Shown: positions 30,556 through 44,471, counted from the stretch's first letter. The stretch is DNA of 64,000 nt from Mixta calida (GCF_002953215.1 NZ_CP026378.1:4012540-4076539), one strand, 5' to 3'. Made by a program: numbers and translations. Notes: a model not told the origin generated them from the letters alone.

Positions 30556-31914
30556 ATGTTTCAATCTGATCTGATCGTTGCAAAATTCGGCGGCACCAGC
30601 GTCGCTGATTTCTCCGCCATGAACCGCAGCGCCGACGTGGTGCTGGCCAACGCAAACGTGCGTCTGGTGGTGCTTTCCGCCTCGGCAGGCGTGACCAACC
30701 TGCTGGTTGCATTGGCGGAAGGCCAGGAGCCTTCGCAGCGACTCAATTCTCTGGATGAAATTCGCCGTATTCAGTACGCCATTATCGATCGGCTCCAGCA
30801 GCCCGCCGTCATCCGCGAAGAGATCGACCGCATACTGGAAAATATCACCATGCTGTCGGAAGCGGCGGCGCTGGCGACCTCCACCGCCCTGACCGACGAA
30901 CTGGTCAGCCACGGCGAACTGATGTCATCCCTGCTGTTTGTTGAGATTCTGCGTGAGCGTCAGGTGGCCGCCGAGTGGTTCGACGTGCGTAAAGTGATGC
31001 GCACCAATGACCGCTTTGGACGCGCCGAGCCGGACGTGGCGGCGCTGGCGGAACTCTGCGCTCAGCAGCTCCAGCCGCGCCTGGAGAATGCGCTGGTGAT
31101 TACTCAGGGCTTTATCGGCAGCGAAAGCAAAGGACGCACCACTACGCTGGGCCGCGGCGGCAGCGACTATACCGCCGCGCTGCTGGGCGAAGCGCTGCAT
31201 GCCCAGCGCATCGATATCTGGACCGACGTGCCGGGTATTTACACCACCGATCCGCGCGTGGTGCCCGCCGCCCAGCGCATCGACGAAATCACCTTCGAAG
31301 AAGCGGCGGAGATGGCGACATTCGGCGCTAAAGTGCTGCATCCGGCAACGCTGATGCCCGCCGTGCGCAGCGATATTCCGGTATTTGTCGGATCCAGCAA
31401 AGACCCTGCCGCCGGCGGCACGCTGGTGTGCAATAAAACGCAAAACCCGCCGCTGTTCCGCGCGCTGGCGCTGCGCCGCAGACAAACGCTGCTGACGCTG
31501 CACAGCCTGAATATGCTACATGCGCGCGGCTTCCTCGCCGAGGTGTTCGCTATCCTGGCGCGCCATCATATGTCTGTCGATCTGATCACCACGTCGGAAG
31601 TCAGCGTAGCGCTGACGCTGGATACTACCGGTTCGACCTCAAGCGGCGACAGCCTGTTGACCCAGGCGCTGCTGACGGAGCTTTCCTCGCTGTGCCGCGT
31701 AGAGGTGGAGGAAAATCTGGCGCTGGTGGCGCTGATCGGCAACAAGCTGTCGCAGGCGTGCGGCGTCGGCAAAGAGGTGTTCGGCGTGCTGGAACCTTTT
31801 AACCTGCGCATGATCTGCTACGGCGCCAGCAGTTATAACCTCTGCTTCCTGGTGCCCGGCAACGATGCGGAACAGGTCGTGCGCACGCTGCACCATAATC
31901 TGTTCGAGGACTGA
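30556..31914 (+). CDS. lysC: lysine-sensitive aspartokinase III
   Basis: Phosphorylates aspartate in the first step of lysine, threonine and methionine synthesis (452 aa; E. coli LysC 449). The kinase domain has VAKFGGTSVADF (ATP site), TQGFIGSESKGRTTTLGRGGSDYTAALL and IWTDVPGIYTTDPR. Two ACT domains at the C-terminus bind lysine (for example LLTLHSLNMLHARGFLAEVFAILARHHMSVDLITTSEVSVALTLD). GACACGAGG precedes the ATG at 30556; the frame is open from 30301 through the riboswitch but is not coding there. Both riboswitch and allosteric control are therefore expected. Confidence 0.97.
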   Translation: MFQSDLIVAKFGGTSVADFSAMNRSADVVLANANVRLVVLSASAGVTNLLVALAEGQEPSQRLNSLDEIRRIQYAIIDRLQQPAVIREEIDRILENITMLSEAAALATSTALTDELVSHGELMSSLLFVEILRERQVAAEWFDVRKVMRTNDRFGRAEPDVAALAELCAQQLQPRLENALVITQGFIGSESKGRTTTLGRGGSDYTAALLGEALHAQRIDIWTDVPGIYTTDPRVVPAAQRIDEITFEEAAEMATFGAKVLHPATLMPAVRSDIPVFVGSSKDPAAGGTLVCNKTQNPPLFRALALRRRQTLLTLHSLNMLHARGFLAEVFAILARHHMSVDLITTSEVSVALTLDTTGSTSSGDSLLTQALLTELSSLCRVEVEENLALVALIGNKLSQACGVGKEVFGVLEPFNLRMICYGASSYNLCFLVPGNDAEQVVRTLHHNLFED

Positions 31915-31927
31915 CGCCGTCCTTTTG

Positions 31928-31951
31928 ACGCCAGCTTCAGGCTGGCGTTTC
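31928..31951 (+). terminator. probable terminator of lysC
   Basis: ACGCCAGC / GCTGGCGT stem (31928–31935, 31941–31948, loop TTCAG) 14 nt after the lysC stop, with a short T tract. Confidence 0.65.
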
Positions 31952-32124
31952 CCACTCCCTTTCATTTCCCCGACAGTCGCTCTCCCCCTTCTCGCCGCTA
32001 TGCAAGACCTGTCTCAAATATCGCTATTTGGGCAGCTAACATGCGGCGAAATGGCATTAATTATTGCAGTCTGCCAGCAGAAAAAGATAATTCGCTGCGC
32101 TTAATATCAACAAAATGAGGGATC

Positions 32125-32820
32125 ATGATGCAAAAATTACTGGCAGAATTTTTAGGGACATTTGTTTTGGTGCTGGGCGGCTGCGGCAGCGCTGTGCTGG
32201 CGGCCGCCTGGCCTGAACTGGGAATTGGTTTTACCGGCGTGGCGCTGGCGTTTGGTCTGTCAGTACTGACGATGGCGTATGCGGTAGGGCATATCTCCGG
32301 CGGGCATTTTAACCCGGCCGTGACGCTGGGATTATGGGCTGGCGGCCGTTTCGGTCTGACGCAGGTCTTACCCTATATTGTTGCGCAGGTGCTGGGCGCG
32401 TTGGCGGCAGGCGGCGTGCTTTATCTTATCGCCAGCGGCGAAGCGAGCTTCGACATCGATATCAACGGTTTTGCCGCCAACGGCTACGGCGAGCATTCGC
32501 CCGGCGGCTATTCATTACTCGCCTGCCTGTTAGCAGAAGGCGTGCTGACCGCGATTTTCCTTGTCGTTATTATGGGCGCGACGGATAAAGAGGCGAGTGC
32601 AGGCTTTGCGCCCGTCGCTATCGGCCTGGCGCTGACGCTGATTCACTTAATCAGCATTCCGGTGACCAATACCTCAGTTAACCCGGCGCGCAGTACCGGC
32701 GTTGCCCTTTACCAGGGCGGATGGGCGCTGGAACAGCTTTGGCTGTTCTGGTTAATTCCGCTGGCTGGCGGCGTGGCGGGCGGTCTGCTTTACCGTTTTC
32801 TGCTGCAAAAGAAGGCATAA
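32125..32820 (+). CDS. aqpZ: aquaporin Z
   Basis: Inner-membrane water channel (231 aa, six helices). Both NPA boxes are present: [16 protein letters not shown] and [13 protein letters not shown]. The start [26 protein letters not shown] matches AqpZ. Two consecutive ATGs (32125 and 32128) are possible starts; ATGAGGGATC lies upstream. In E. coli aqpZ is elsewhere on the chromosome, so its place here between lysC and panS is a difference from that gene order. Confidence 0.95.
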   Translation: MMQKLLAEFLGTFVLVLGGCGSAVLAAAWPELGIGFTGVALAFGLSVLTMAYAVGHISGGHFNPAVTLGLWAGGRFGLTQVLPYIVAQVLGALAAGGVLYLIASGEASFDIDINGFAANGYGEHSPGGYSLLACLLAEGVLTAIFLVVIMGATDKEASAGFAPVAIGLALTLIHLISIPVTNTSVNPARSTGVALYQGGWALEQLWLFWLIPLAGGVAGGLLYRFLLQKKA

Positions 32821-32832
32821 ACTCGCTTTTTC

Positions 32833-32856
32833 GGGGCAGCCTTTCGCTGCCCCTTT
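32833..32856 (+). terminator. terminator of aqpZ
   Basis: GGGGCAGC / GCTGCCCC (32833–32840, 32846–32853, loop CTTTC) followed by TTTA. Confidence 0.75.
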
Positions 32857-32970
32857 ACCCCGACGACCTTAATGCTATGATTTTGCGTTCGCTTTGCACC
32901 CTCGTTCCGGGCGCAAAGCGATTTTTGTCTGTGGCAAACCTACATCTCATTCTTATAAGGAAGTCTGGCT

Positions 32971-33888
32971 ATGCTTGCCAAAATCACCCGGCTGTTCCCC
33001 GTGTGGGCTATTTTGCTCTCCGCGGCGGCCTGCTATACCCCCGGCACTTTTACCGGCATCGGCCCCTGGGTCTCCTGGCTGCTGATGCTGATCATGTTCG
33101 CAATGGGCGTCACGCTGAATATCGATGATTTTAAACGGGTGCTGGTGCGCCCGGCGCCGGTTATCGCCGGAACATTTTTGCACTACCTGGTGATGCCGCT
33201 GGCCGCCTGGCTGTTGGCGAAGCTGTTTCAGATGCCGCCCGATCTCGCTGCCGGCATGATTCTGGTGGGCAGCGTGGCGAGCGGCACCGCCTCCAATGTC
33301 ATGATCTATCTGGCGAAAGGTGACGTGGCGCTGTCAGTGACCATATCTTCAGTTTCCGCGCTGGTCGGCGTGTTCGCCACCCCGCTGCTGACGCGTCTGT
33401 ATGTGGATACGCATGTGGAAGTGGATGTGGTGGGCATGTTGTTGAGCATTGTTAAAATCGTCGCGATTCCTATCGCGCTCGGCCTGCTGGTGCATCACAC
33501 CCTGAACCGCCTGGTGAAGCGCGTCGAACCCTGGCTGCCCGCCTTTTCAATGGTCTGCATTCTGCTGATTATCAGCGCCGTGGTTGCAGGTAGCCAGAGC
33601 TTTATCGGCTCGGTAGGCCTGGTGGCGATCGCAGCGGTGGTGATGCACAACGCGATTGGCCTGCTTGGCGGCTACTGGGGCGGCAAGCTGTTCGGTTTCG
33701 ACGAATCCACCTGCCGCACGCTGGCGCTGGAAGTCGGGATGCAGAACTCCGGGCTGGCGGCGACGCTGGGCAAGCTCTATTTCTCGCCACTGGCGGCGCT
33801 GCCCGGCGCGCTGTTTTCCGTCTGGCACAACCTTTCCGGCTCGCTGCTGGCAGGCTACTGGTCCGGCAAACCGGTCAAACGTCAGTAA
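32971..33888 (+). CDS. panS: BASS-family transporter, likely pantoate/pantothenate transporter PanS
   Basis: A 305-aa inner-membrane protein with nine to ten helices. It belongs to the bile acid:sodium symporter superfamily: [64 protein letters not shown] and [47 protein letters not shown]. The last two blocks are the crossover motifs of the fold. The overall pattern matches the enterobacterial PanS group, which transports ketopantoate, pantoate and pantothenate. AAGGAAGTCTGGC precedes the ATG. The substrate assignment rests on family resemblance. Confidence 0.8.
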   Translation: MLAKITRLFPVWAILLSAAACYTPGTFTGIGPWVSWLLMLIMFAMGVTLNIDDFKRVLVRPAPVIAGTFLHYLVMPLAAWLLAKLFQMPPDLAAGMILVGSVASGTASNVMIYLAKGDVALSVTISSVSALVGVFATPLLTRLYVDTHVEVDVVGMLLSIVKIVAIPIALGLLVHHTLNRLVKRVEPWLPAFSMVCILLIISAVVAGSQSFIGSVGLVAIAAVVMHNAIGLLGGYWGGKLFGFDESTCRTLALEVGMQNSGLAATLGKLYFSPLAALPGALFSVWHNLSGSLLAGYWSGKPVKRQ

Positions 33889-33896
33889 GACCCTGT

Positions 33897-33922
33897 GCCA
33901 GCCGCGCAGGCTGGCATGCTTT
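33897..33922 (+). terminator. terminator of panS
   Basis: GCCAGCC / GGCTGGC (33897–33903, 33909–33915, loop GCGCA) followed by ATGCTTTTA, between convergent panS and yjbB. Confidence 0.65.
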
Positions 33923-35547
33923 TACTCCTCATCGCGCTCGTCGTCAGGCTGTTCCAGCACGCTGTACGCCACCGCGCAAAACAGCGAGTTAAGCCGCTTC
34001 ATATCTCCCAGCAGGCCTAAATGCAGCGAGCTGGTTTCGATGCTTTGCACATTCTTTTGATGCAGCCGATCGACATGCGCATGGGAAAAGCGGCGATTCA
34101 TAATGCGGAAGCGATGTTTGGCGCGTCGTAGCCGCTTCGCGCTGGCGATATCGCGCGACAGAAAGACCGACAGCGCCAGCCGCAGGTTATTCAGCAGCTG
34201 TTCATGCAGCAGATCGAGCTCTTTCAACCCTTCCGGCGAAAAAGCCCGCCGCGCGGCCAGCGATTTATCGGCCACGTCGCCGCTCATGCGTTCGATAATA
34301 TCGCCCGCCTGTTCCAGATTAAGGGCAGTTTCAATAATCTCGGCCCAGCGTCGCGAATCTTCCTCCGGCAGATCTTCTTTCGGCATCCGCGCCAGATAGA
34401 GCTTAATGGCGGTATAGAGCACATCCACATCGTCATCCAGCCGCTGTATCTCTCGCTCCTGACGCGGCTCGCCATGGATCACCTTGCTGAAGTTATCCAT
34501 CATGAGCTCCAGCACATCACCCATGCGCAAGGTTTCACGCGCCGCATTCGCCAGCGCCAGTGCGGGCGTATCCAACGCGCTACGGTCAAGATGTTTCGGC
34601 TTCAGACGAGCATCGTTTTCCTGATCGTCGCGGATCAGCCGCTTGCACAGACGCGCCATCGGATCGGTAAATGGCACCATAACCACGCACCGGATCAGGT
34701 TGTAAAAAACGTGGAAGAAAATAACCAGCTCTTCATCATTGACCGGCAGCTTATCCAGCCACGGCGACAACACATGTACGAAAGGCAGCACCAACACGCA
34801 GCCGATCGCTTTAAATAACAGGCTGCCGAGCGCGACGCGTTTGCCTGCGGCATTGGAGCCGCTGTTGTTCAGCATCGCCAGCAGCCCGCTGCCGAGGTTG
34901 GCGCCGATCACCAGACAGAGCGCCACCTGAAAAGAGATGACGCCGGTGGCGGTCAGGGTCGCCGTCAGCAATACCGCCGCCAGGCTGGAGTAGCTGATGA
35001 TGGCAAATACCGCGCCGATTAAGGCATCCAGCATGATATCGCCGGTCAGCGAGGAGAAGATCACTTTTACGCCCGACGCTTCGGTAATGGGCCGCGCCGC
35101 CTCTACCACCAGCTGCAACGCCAGCAGGATCAGCCCGAGGCCGATGCTCGCCCTTCCCAGTTGCCCCGCGCGCGTCTGCTTACGGCCAAGGAAAAAGACC
35201 ACGCCGAAAAAAATAAACAGCGGCGACAGCCAGGAGAGATCGAAGGTCAACACGCGCGCCATAATGGCGGTGCCGACATCGGCGCCGAGAATGATCACTA
35301 GCGCTGGCGTCAGCCCGACCAGGTTTTGCGCCACGAACGAGGTGACCAGCAGCGTGGTGGCGTTGCTGCTCTGCACCAGCGCCGTAACGCCGATGCCAGC
35401 GATGAACGCCATCGGTTTTTTTTCTACGCTGCGGCTGAGCACGCGCCGCAAATCCGCGCCGTAAACGCGCATGATCCCGGTGCGGACAATATGAGTACCC
35501 CACACCAGCAGCGCGACGGCGGAAAGCAGATTAAGCAGGGTTAACAC
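33922..35547 (-). CDS. yjbB: Na+/Pi-cotransporter family protein YjbB
   Basis: A 541-aa membrane protein that in E. coli exports phosphate. The N-terminal half carries two Na/Pi-cotransporter repeats; GVTALVQSSNATTLLVTSFVAQNL is the QSS motif and SYSSLAAVLLTATLTATGVISFQVALCLVIGANLGSG is the second. From about residue 330 it is a soluble PhoU-like helical domain. I chose the GTG at 35547, giving (f)MLTLLNLLSAVALLVWGTHIVRTG as in E. coli, with AAGGAG upstream; the frame is open to 35583. It lies next to metH, as in E. coli. Confidence 0.93.
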   Translation of the reverse strand: MLTLLNLLSAVALLVWGTHIVRTGIMRVYGADLRRVLSRSVEKKPMAFIAGIGVTALVQSSNATTLLVTSFVAQNLVGLTPALVIILGADVGTAIMARVLTFDLSWLSPLFIFFGVVFFLGRKQTRAGQLGRASIGLGLILLALQLVVEAARPITEASGVKVIFSSLTGDIMLDALIGAVFAIISYSSLAAVLLTATLTATGVISFQVALCLVIGANLGSGLLAMLNNSGSNAAGKRVALGSLLFKAIGCVLVLPFVHVLSPWLDKLPVNDEELVIFFHVFYNLIRCVVMVPFTDPMARLCKRLIRDDQENDARLKPKHLDRSALDTPALALANAARETLRMGDVLELMMDNFSKVIHGEPRQEREIQRLDDDVDVLYTAIKLYLARMPKEDLPEEDSRRWAEIIETALNLEQAGDIIERMSGDVADKSLAARRAFSPEGLKELDLLHEQLLNNLRLALSVFLSRDIASAKRLRRAKHRFRIMNRRFSHAHVDRLHQKNVQSIETSSLHLGLLGDMKRLNSLFCAVAYSVLEQPDDERDEE

Positions 35548-35747
35548 GGAATTGCACTCCTTCACGCCGGGCTTTAACCACATTTGCCGCCAGCCCGGCG
35601 AGAAAGAGCAGCAAATGAAAGATGCGCTGCCCCTTTACGCGCTCCGCAGAGGCGTAGTTTTCGCTTATTTTTCAGGCAAGTTAACAGGGAGCGGTAGTCT
35701 TAAATGTAGACCAATCGCGGCAGACGGGCGAAAGTTAAGCGCCAGCG

Positions 35748-35768
35748 TTGGCCCGGAATCCGGGCCAA
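35748..35768. other. strong hairpin in the yjbB–metH gap
   Basis: Perfect 9-bp inverted repeat TTGGCCCGG / CCGGGCCAA with loop AAT. A run of A follows on the plus strand, so on the minus strand the T run precedes the stem; it is not a canonical terminator for metH. Otherwise the 298-nt gap 35548–35845 holds nothing I can support. Confidence 0.5.
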
Positions 35769-35845
35769 AAAAGGAAAAAGAGGGATGAGCAGCCGAGGGA
35801 GCCGGACGGCATTGCAGCCGAACCGGCGCTCAGGAACCAGAGACT

Positions 35846-38800
35846 TTAATCGGCGTCATAACCAAGATGGGGCGCCAGCCAGCGTTCCACTTCGCTGACC
35901 GTCATGCCTTTACGCCGTGCGTAATCCTCGATCTGATCGCGCTGCAGCTGGGCAACGGCGAAATAACGGCTGTCGGGATGGCTGAAGTACCAGCCGGAGA
36001 CTGATGCGCCGGGCCACATGGCAAAGGATTCCGTCAGCTTCATGCCGGTATGGCGCTCTACGTCGAGCAGCTGCCAGATTGTGGCCTTTTCCGTATGCTC
36101 CGGGCAGGCTGGGTAGCCGGGCGCCGGACGAATGCCCTGATAGTTTTCGCGAATGAGTTCCTCATTACTGAGGTTTTCATTGGCGGCATAGCCCCAGATC
36201 ACCTTACGCACCCTTTCATGCAGATATTCCGCAAAGGCTTCCGCCAGGCGGTCGGCGAGCGCCTTGACCATGATCTTATTGTAATCGTCATGCTGACGAT
36301 CCCAGGCTTCCGCCAGCGCATCCTCCTCCAGCCCGCCGGTGACGGCGAACGCGCCGAGATAGTCCGCTTTGCCACTGTCCTTCGGCGCCACGAAGTCAGC
36401 CAGGCAGTAGTTGGCGAAGCCCACCTTTTCCGTCTGCTGACGCAGATGATGGCTGACGGCGATAACATGCGAGCGCGACTCATCCTGATAGATTTCAATG
36501 TCGTCGACGACGCGGTTGGCGGGGAAAATGCCCACCACGCCGCGCGGCGTCAGGCTGCCGTCGGCGCTCAGCCGATCCAGCATGGCGTTGGCGTCGGCGA
36601 ACAGGCGCTGCGCCTCCTCGCCCACCACCTCATCCTCCAGGATACGTGGGTATTTGCCTGCCAGCGACCAGGTCATAAAGAAAGGCGTCCAGTCGATATA
36701 GTGGCGTAGCGTTTCAATAGAGGCTTTTACCTCGCTAACGCCCAGCCGGTGTGCGACCGGCGGCGTGTAGCTTTCCCAGTCGAACGCCAGATCGTTTTCA
36801 CGCGCCGCCTGTAGCGTGATCGGCGGCGTGCGCGGCTTTTTGCGGCCATGCTGAATGCGCACGGTTTCATATTCTTTACGCGTGCGCGCCACAAAATCAT
36901 CGTGCTGCGTCGGCGACAGCAGCGCCGAGACCACGCCGACGGTGCGCGAGGCATTCTGCACATAAACCGTCGGCCCGCTGTAGTTCTGCTCGATTTTAAC
37001 CGCAGTATGGGCCTTAGAGGTGGTGGCGCCGCCGATCAACAGCGGCAGAGTGAATCCCTGACGCTCCATCTCTTTCGCTACGTTGACCATTTCATCCAGC
37101 GAAGGAGTAATCAGCCCGGACAGACCAATAATGTCCGCATTTTCGTCGCGGGCGGTTTTCAGGATTTTTTCCGTCGGCACCATGACGCCAAGATCGATGA
37201 TTTCGTAGTTATTGCACTGGAGCACCACGCCGACGATGTTTTTGCCGATGTCATGCACATCGCCTTTTACCGTCGCCAGTACGATTTTACCATTGCTGCT
37301 GCCGACCGCTTTGCTGGCCTGAATATAGGGTTCCAGCCAGGCGACCGCCTGCTTCATGACGCGCGCCGATTTCACCACCTGCGGCAGAAACATCTTTCCT
37401 TCGCCAAAGAGGTCGCCCACCACATTCATGCCGGCCATCAGCGGCCCTTCAATCACCTCGATTGGCCGATCCGCCTCAAGACGCGCCGCTTCGGTATCTT
37501 CTTCAATAAATTCGGTAATGCCTTTAACCAGTGAATATTCCAGCCGCTTCGCCACGTCCCAGCTACGCCACTCCGCCTGCGGCTTGTTGCTTTCATCGCC
37601 GCCTTTGCTGCCGCGATATTTTTCCGCCAGATCCAGCAGCCGCTCGGTGCCGTCGTCGCGCCGGTTTAAGATGACATCCTCAACGGCGTCGCGCAGCTCG
37701 GCGGGCAGATCGTCATAAATCGCCAGCTGACCGGCGTTCACGATGCCCATATCCATGCCGTTGCGGATCGCGTAATAGAGGAAAACGGCGTGGATCGCTT
37801 CACGCACCGGATCGTTGCCGCGGAAGGAGAAAGAGACGTTAGAGACGCCGCCGGAGATCAGCGCATGAGGCAGCTCGCGCTTGATGTCTTCACAGGCGCC
37901 GATAAAGTCCATGGCGTAGTTGTTGTGTTCATCAATGCCGGTCGCCACGGCGAAGATATTCGGGTCAAAAATGATATCTTCCGGCGGGAAACCGACCTCT
38001 TCCGTCAAGATTTTATAAGCGCGGCGGCAGATCTCGATTTTACGCGCTCGCGTATCCGCCTGTCCGACCTCGTCAAAGGCCATCACCACTACCGCCGCGC
38101 CGTAACGCCGCACCAGCCGGGCGTGATGAATAAAGGCTTCTACGCCCTCTTTCATTGAGATGGAGTTAACGATGCCTTTGCCCTGAATGCACTGTAGCCC
38201 TTTTTCAATCACTTCCCATTTCGAGGAGTCGATCATAATCGGCACGCGCGCGATATCCGGCTCGCCCGCAATCAGGTTAAGGAAACGCACCATCGCCGCT
38301 TCCGCATCGAGCATCCCTTCATCCATATTGATGTCGATGATTTGCGCGCCGCTTTCTACCTGCTGACGCGCCACGTCCAGCGCTTCGCTATATTTTTCTT
38401 CTTTAATCAGTCGCTTAAACTTAGCGGAACCGGTGACGTTAGTGCGTTCGCCCACGTTAACGAACAGCGAATCGGCGCCGATATTCAACGGCTCCAGACC
38501 AGAAAGGCGACAGGCGACCGGCAATTGAGGAGGCGTGCGCGGCGCGACGCCCTCCACCGCCTGGGCGATAGCCGCAATATGCGCTGGCGTGGTGCCGCAG
38601 CAACCGCCGACGATATTCAGGAAGCCGGCGCGCGCCCACTCGCCAATCTGTTCCGCCATGACCGCGGCGTCGAGATCATACTCACCAAACGCGTTAGGCA
38701 GGCCTGCGTTGGGGTGAGCAGTGACGCAGCATTCCGCAAGGCGCGACATTTCCGCTACATACTGGCGCAGTTCGTCTGGCCCCAGCGCGCAGTTCAACCC

Positions 38801-39529
38801 AAAAGAGAGCGGCTCGGCATGACGCAGCGAGTTATAGAAAGCTTCGGTGGTCTGGCCGGACAGGGTGCGTCCAGAGGCGTCGGTAATGGTGCCGGAGATC
38901 ATCAGCGGCAGCGTAACGCCCAGCGCCTCAAACTCGCTCTGGATAGCAAAAATGGCGGCCTTGGCGTTCAACGTGTCGAAAATAGTTTCGATCATGATGA
39001 TGTCAGAGCCGCCTTCAATCAATGCGCGCGTCGATTCCCGATAGGCGGCGACCAGCTGATTAAAAGTGATATTACGAAAGGCGGGATCGTTGACGTCCGG
39101 CGAGATGGAACAGGTACGGTTGGTTGGCCCCAGCACGCCTGCGACATAGCGCGGACGGTGCGGCGTTTTTGCGCTCCATTCATCGGCGCAGGCGCGGGCG
39201 AGCTTTGCCGCTTCGTAGTTAATCTCCGCCGACAGCGACTCCATATGGTAGTCCGCCATGGCGACGGTGGTGGCGTTGAAGGTGTTAGTTTCCAGAATAT
39301 CGGCGCCCGCCTCAAGATAAGCGCTGTGTATGGCGCGGATAATATCGGGCTGCGTTAACACCAGCAGGTCATTATTGCCTTTCAGATCGCTGGGCCAGTC
39401 GGCGAAACGCTCGCCCCGGTAATCTTTCTCTTCCAGACGATAGCTCTGGATCATGGTGCCCATACCGCCATCCAGCACCATGATGCGCTGCGCCAGCTGC
39501 TGATGCAGCGCGTCAATTCTACTACTCAC
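35846..39529 (-). CDS. metH: cobalamin-dependent methionine synthase MetH
   Basis: Four-module enzyme (1227 aa, same length as E. coli) that transfers a methyl group from methyltetrahydrofolate to homocysteine via cobalamin. The homocysteine domain (about 1–350) has zinc ligands around [14 protein letters not shown] and [14 protein letters not shown]. The folate (pterin-binding) domain spans about 355–645 ([16 protein letters not shown]). The B12 domain (about 650–895) has [21 protein letters not shown], whose His ligates cobalt. The AdoMet reactivation domain is C-terminal, with [15 protein letters not shown]. The start is GTG at 39529 with GAGGTAAGA upstream; the frame continues to 39583. 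Neighbouring metA is on the same strand. Confidence 0.98.
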   Translation of the reverse strand: MSSRIDALHQQLAQRIMVLDGGMGTMIQSYRLEEKDYRGERFADWPSDLKGNNDLLVLTQPDIIRAIHSAYLEAGADILETNTFNATTVAMADYHMESLSAEINYEAAKLARACADEWSAKTPHRPRYVAGVLGPTNRTCSISPDVNDPAFRNITFNQLVAAYRESTRALIEGGSDIIMIETIFDTLNAKAAIFAIQSEFEALGVTLPLMISGTITDASGRTLSGQTTEAFYNSLRHAEPLSFGLNCALGPDELRQYVAEMSRLAECCVTAHPNAGLPNAFGEYDLDAAVMAEQIGEWARAGFLNIVGGCCGTTPAHIAAIAQAVEGVAPRTPPQLPVACRLSGLEPLNIGADSLFVNVGERTNVTGSAKFKRLIKEEKYSEALDVARQQVESGAQIIDINMDEGMLDAEAAMVRFLNLIAGEPDIARVPIMIDSSKWEVIEKGLQCIQGKGIVNSISMKEGVEAFIHHARLVRRYGAAVVVMAFDEVGQADTRARKIEICRRAYKILTEEVGFPPEDIIFDPNIFAVATGIDEHNNYAMDFIGACEDIKRELPHALISGGVSNVSFSFRGNDPVREAIHAVFLYYAIRNGMDMGIVNAGQLAIYDDLPAELRDAVEDVILNRRDDGTERLLDLAEKYRGSKGGDESNKPQAEWRSWDVAKRLEYSLVKGITEFIEEDTEAARLEADRPIEVIEGPLMAGMNVVGDLFGEGKMFLPQVVKSARVMKQAVAWLEPYIQASKAVGSSNGKIVLATVKGDVHDIGKNIVGVVLQCNNYEIIDLGVMVPTEKILKTARDENADIIGLSGLITPSLDEMVNVAKEMERQGFTLPLLIGGATTSKAHTAVKIEQNYSGPTVYVQNASRTVGVVSALLSPTQHDDFVARTRKEYETVRIQHGRKKPRTPPITLQAARENDLAFDWESYTPPVAHRLGVSEVKASIETLRHYIDWTPFFMTWSLAGKYPRILEDEVVGEEAQRLFADANAMLDRLSADGSLTPRGVVGIFPANRVVDDIEIYQDESRSHVIAVSHHLRQQTEKVGFANYCLADFVAPKDSGKADYLGAFAVTGGLEEDALAEAWDRQHDDYNKIMVKALADRLAEAFAEYLHERVRKVIWGYAANENLSNEELIRENYQGIRPAPGYPACPEHTEKATIWQLLDVERHTGMKLTESFAMWPGASVSGWYFSHPDSRYFAVAQLQRDQIEDYARRKGMTVSEVERWLAPHLGYDAD

Positions 39530-39684
39530 TCTTACCTCACCTGGTTCAATATATCCACCGCTGCCTGCGGCACTGTCTGGCATAGTTCTTATGCTGCTTA
39601 AAATCTCCGCCGACCTCCTGCTCTACCGTTTGAGCGATAGTCGGGTAACGCAGCCGACGAACGGACTCTTAAAAGAAAGCATGC

Positions 39685-40614
39685 CTATTCAAGCGTAGGA
39701 TTCATATGCCGCAGATCGTAAGGCGTGATCTGGTAAACGTAATAGTTCAGCCAGTTGGAAAACAGCAGGTTGCCGTGGCTGCGCCAGCTGGCGCGCGGCG
39801 GCAAGGCCGGATTGTCCTGCGGAAAGTAATTGCAGGGAATTACCGGATTCAGTCCCGCTTCGCTATCGCGCTGATATTCCCCGGCCAACGTTAACACATC
39901 ATATTCCGGGTGGCCGGTAACGAAGGCAAGACGCTTGTCTTTGCTGCCCAACAGGTAAGGCCCGGCCAGCTCGGATTCAGCGAAGATTTCCAGGTCGGTA
40001 TAGTCCCTGATCAGCTGCGCCGGGAAATCGGCATAACGCGAATGAGGAGCGAGAAAAGTGTCATCGAATCCGCGCGTTAACAGAGCATGCGGATGCAGGG
40101 TCTGATGTTCATAAACGCCTGACAGCTTGGTGGCGCGGGTCTGTTTCGGCAGGCCATAAAGAATATTCAGCGCCGCCTGCACCGCCCAACACACAAACAG
40201 GGTTGAGGTAACGTGCTCTTTCGCCCAGTGCAGCACGCGCTGGATCTGCGGCCAGTAAGCAACATCATTAAAATCAACCAGCCCCAACGGCGCGCCGGTA
40301 ACAATCAAGCCGTCAAAGTTATCGTGTGCGATATCATCAAAGTTACAGTAGAAATTATTAAGATGCTCCATCGGCGTATTGCGCGACTCACGGCTGTCTA
40401 TGCGCAGCAGCTGTATATCTATCTGTAACGGTGAGTTAGAAAGCAGGCGCAAAAACTGGTTTTCCGTCTCGATCTTTTTCGGCATCAAATTCAATACCAG
40501 CACCTTAAGCGGTCGAATTTCCTGAACGCTGGCGCGAGAATGGGTCATGACAAACACATTCTCGTTACGCAGAAAGTTTACGGCTGGTAATTCATCGGGT
40601 ATCCGAATCGGCAT
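39685..40614 (-). CDS. metA: homoserine O-succinyltransferase MetA
   Basis: First methionine-specific enzyme (309 aa, as in E. coli): acyl transfer from succinyl-CoA to homoserine. Catalytic Cys142 is in [21 protein letters not shown]; His235 and Glu237 are in [16 protein letters not shown]. The N-terminus [23 protein letters not shown] is typical. Three tandem MetJ boxes lie 20–43 nt upstream of the start codon. In E. coli aceBAK and iclR lie between metA and metH; here only 155 nt separate the two genes. Confidence 0.97.
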   Translation of the reverse strand: MPIRIPDELPAVNFLRNENVFVMTHSRASVQEIRPLKVLVLNLMPKKIETENQFLRLLSNSPLQIDIQLLRIDSRESRNTPMEHLNNFYCNFDDIAHDNFDGLIVTGAPLGLVDFNDVAYWPQIQRVLHWAKEHVTSTLFVCWAVQAALNILYGLPKQTRATKLSGVYEHQTLHPHALLTRGFDDTFLAPHSRYADFPAQLIRDYTDLEIFAESELAGPYLLGSKDKRLAFVTGHPEYDVLTLAGEYQRDSEAGLNPVIPCNYFPQDNPALPPRASWRSHGNLLFSNWLNYYVYQITPYDLRHMNPTLE

Positions 40615-40633
40615 AACCTGTTTTCCTCACTAC

Positions 40634-40657
40634 ATACGTTTATACGTTTAGACATCC
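40634..40657. promoter_or_regulatory. three tandem MetJ (Met) boxes of metA
   Basis: On the minus strand GGATGTCT, AAACGTAT and AAACGTAT follow one another without gaps, each related to the AGACGTCT consensus. The same arrangement is found before E. coli metA. MetJ with S-adenosylmethionine should repress transcription here. Confidence 0.88.
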
Positions 40658-40659
40658 AG

Positions 40660-41003
40660 ATGCCCGAAGATAGCCTGTAGCAGGGAAAATGTCGAGACTT
40701 CAGCCAGAAATTGAAAATGTTTCATACAAAGCGGCATAATGGATATAAATGCGCCGAAAAAGCGCTAAAAAAGTTATAGCGAAATGTAGGTAATGGGAGA
40801 TTAGTAAAGGATGGTTGAAGGAATAACAAACGGGAACGTTGAAGGGGAATATGCTGTTATAAAAATGATTGGAATAAAAGCGCGCTGGCAGATGAATATG
40901 CCGGCCAGGGCGAAGACCCGATCGGGCAAAAAGGCGCTTTTGAAAGCCTGAACCGGCTGACTTTTAGAGTAACAATGGGCGTAAATTTCGTAAATTACAC
41001 ATA
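40660..41003. other. gene-free interval between metA promoter and rRNA terminator
   Basis: About 340 nt, AT-rich. I see no gene, tRNA or repeat in it. It presumably holds the upstream part of the metA promoter. Confidence 0.6.
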
Positions 41004-41031
41004 CGAAAAAGCCTCAGCTTGCGCTGAGGCT
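41004..41031 (-). terminator. terminator of the rRNA operon
   Basis: Perfect 9-bp stem AGCCTCAGC / GCTGAGGCT (41010–41018, 41023–41031, loop TTGC) with TTTTTCG following on the minus strand, 14 nt after 5S. Confidence 0.9.
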
Positions 41032-41045
41032 CTGTCGTTTGTTTG

Positions 41046-41165
41046 ATGCCTGGCAGTTCCCTACTCTCGCATGGGGAGGCCCCACACTACCATCGGCGCT
41101 GCGGCGTTTCACTTCTGAGTTCGGCATGGGGTCAGGTGGGACCACCGCGCTCTTGCCGCCAGGCA
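41046..41165 (-). rRNA. rrf: 5S ribosomal RNA
   Basis: 120 nt starting TGCCTGGCGGC and ending GAACTGCCAGGCAT on the minus strand, differing from E. coli 5S at only a few positions. The two ends pair to form helix I. Last RNA of the operon. Confidence 0.97.
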
Positions 41166-41371
41166 AATTCTTTGTGCCGGAAACGAATCTCCCGCGCTGC
41201 TGCTGCGTTGGCCGCATTCGCATCACTCAGTCACATACCGCTGTATGCTCCTTCCTGATGTCTCATTTGCCGCCTTGCTTCAGCGCAACATCTTTCGTTT
41301 CCGCAGATTTCTTTTATCCGGTAAACAAAGCTGAAAATCGTCTCTCATCCTCAAAACGCCTGTGGCGTTGT

Positions 41372-44276
<2,905 letters not shown>

Positions 44277-44383
44277 TCACAACCCGCAGGCGTCTTGCGA
44301 CACCGCATGGTGCGAGAAATTGAGAGACTCTGAACAGTTCTTTATGCAAGAAGCTGTTCTTTCAAATTTTCAGCTTGTTCCGG

Positions 44384-44396
44384 ATTGTTAAAGAGC
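44384..44396 (-). promoter_or_regulatory. spacer boxA (rRNA antitermination)
   Basis: TGCTCTTTAACAA in the 16S–23S spacer, upstream of 23S, as in E. coli rrn operons. It recruits NusB/NusE for antitermination and processing. Confidence 0.8.
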
Positions 44397-44471
44397 AATA
44401 TCGTAAAGCTGACTCGCAAGTCAGTTTTAGGATATGACGGGTACGCGACTTTCACTCACACTACCAGCAAG

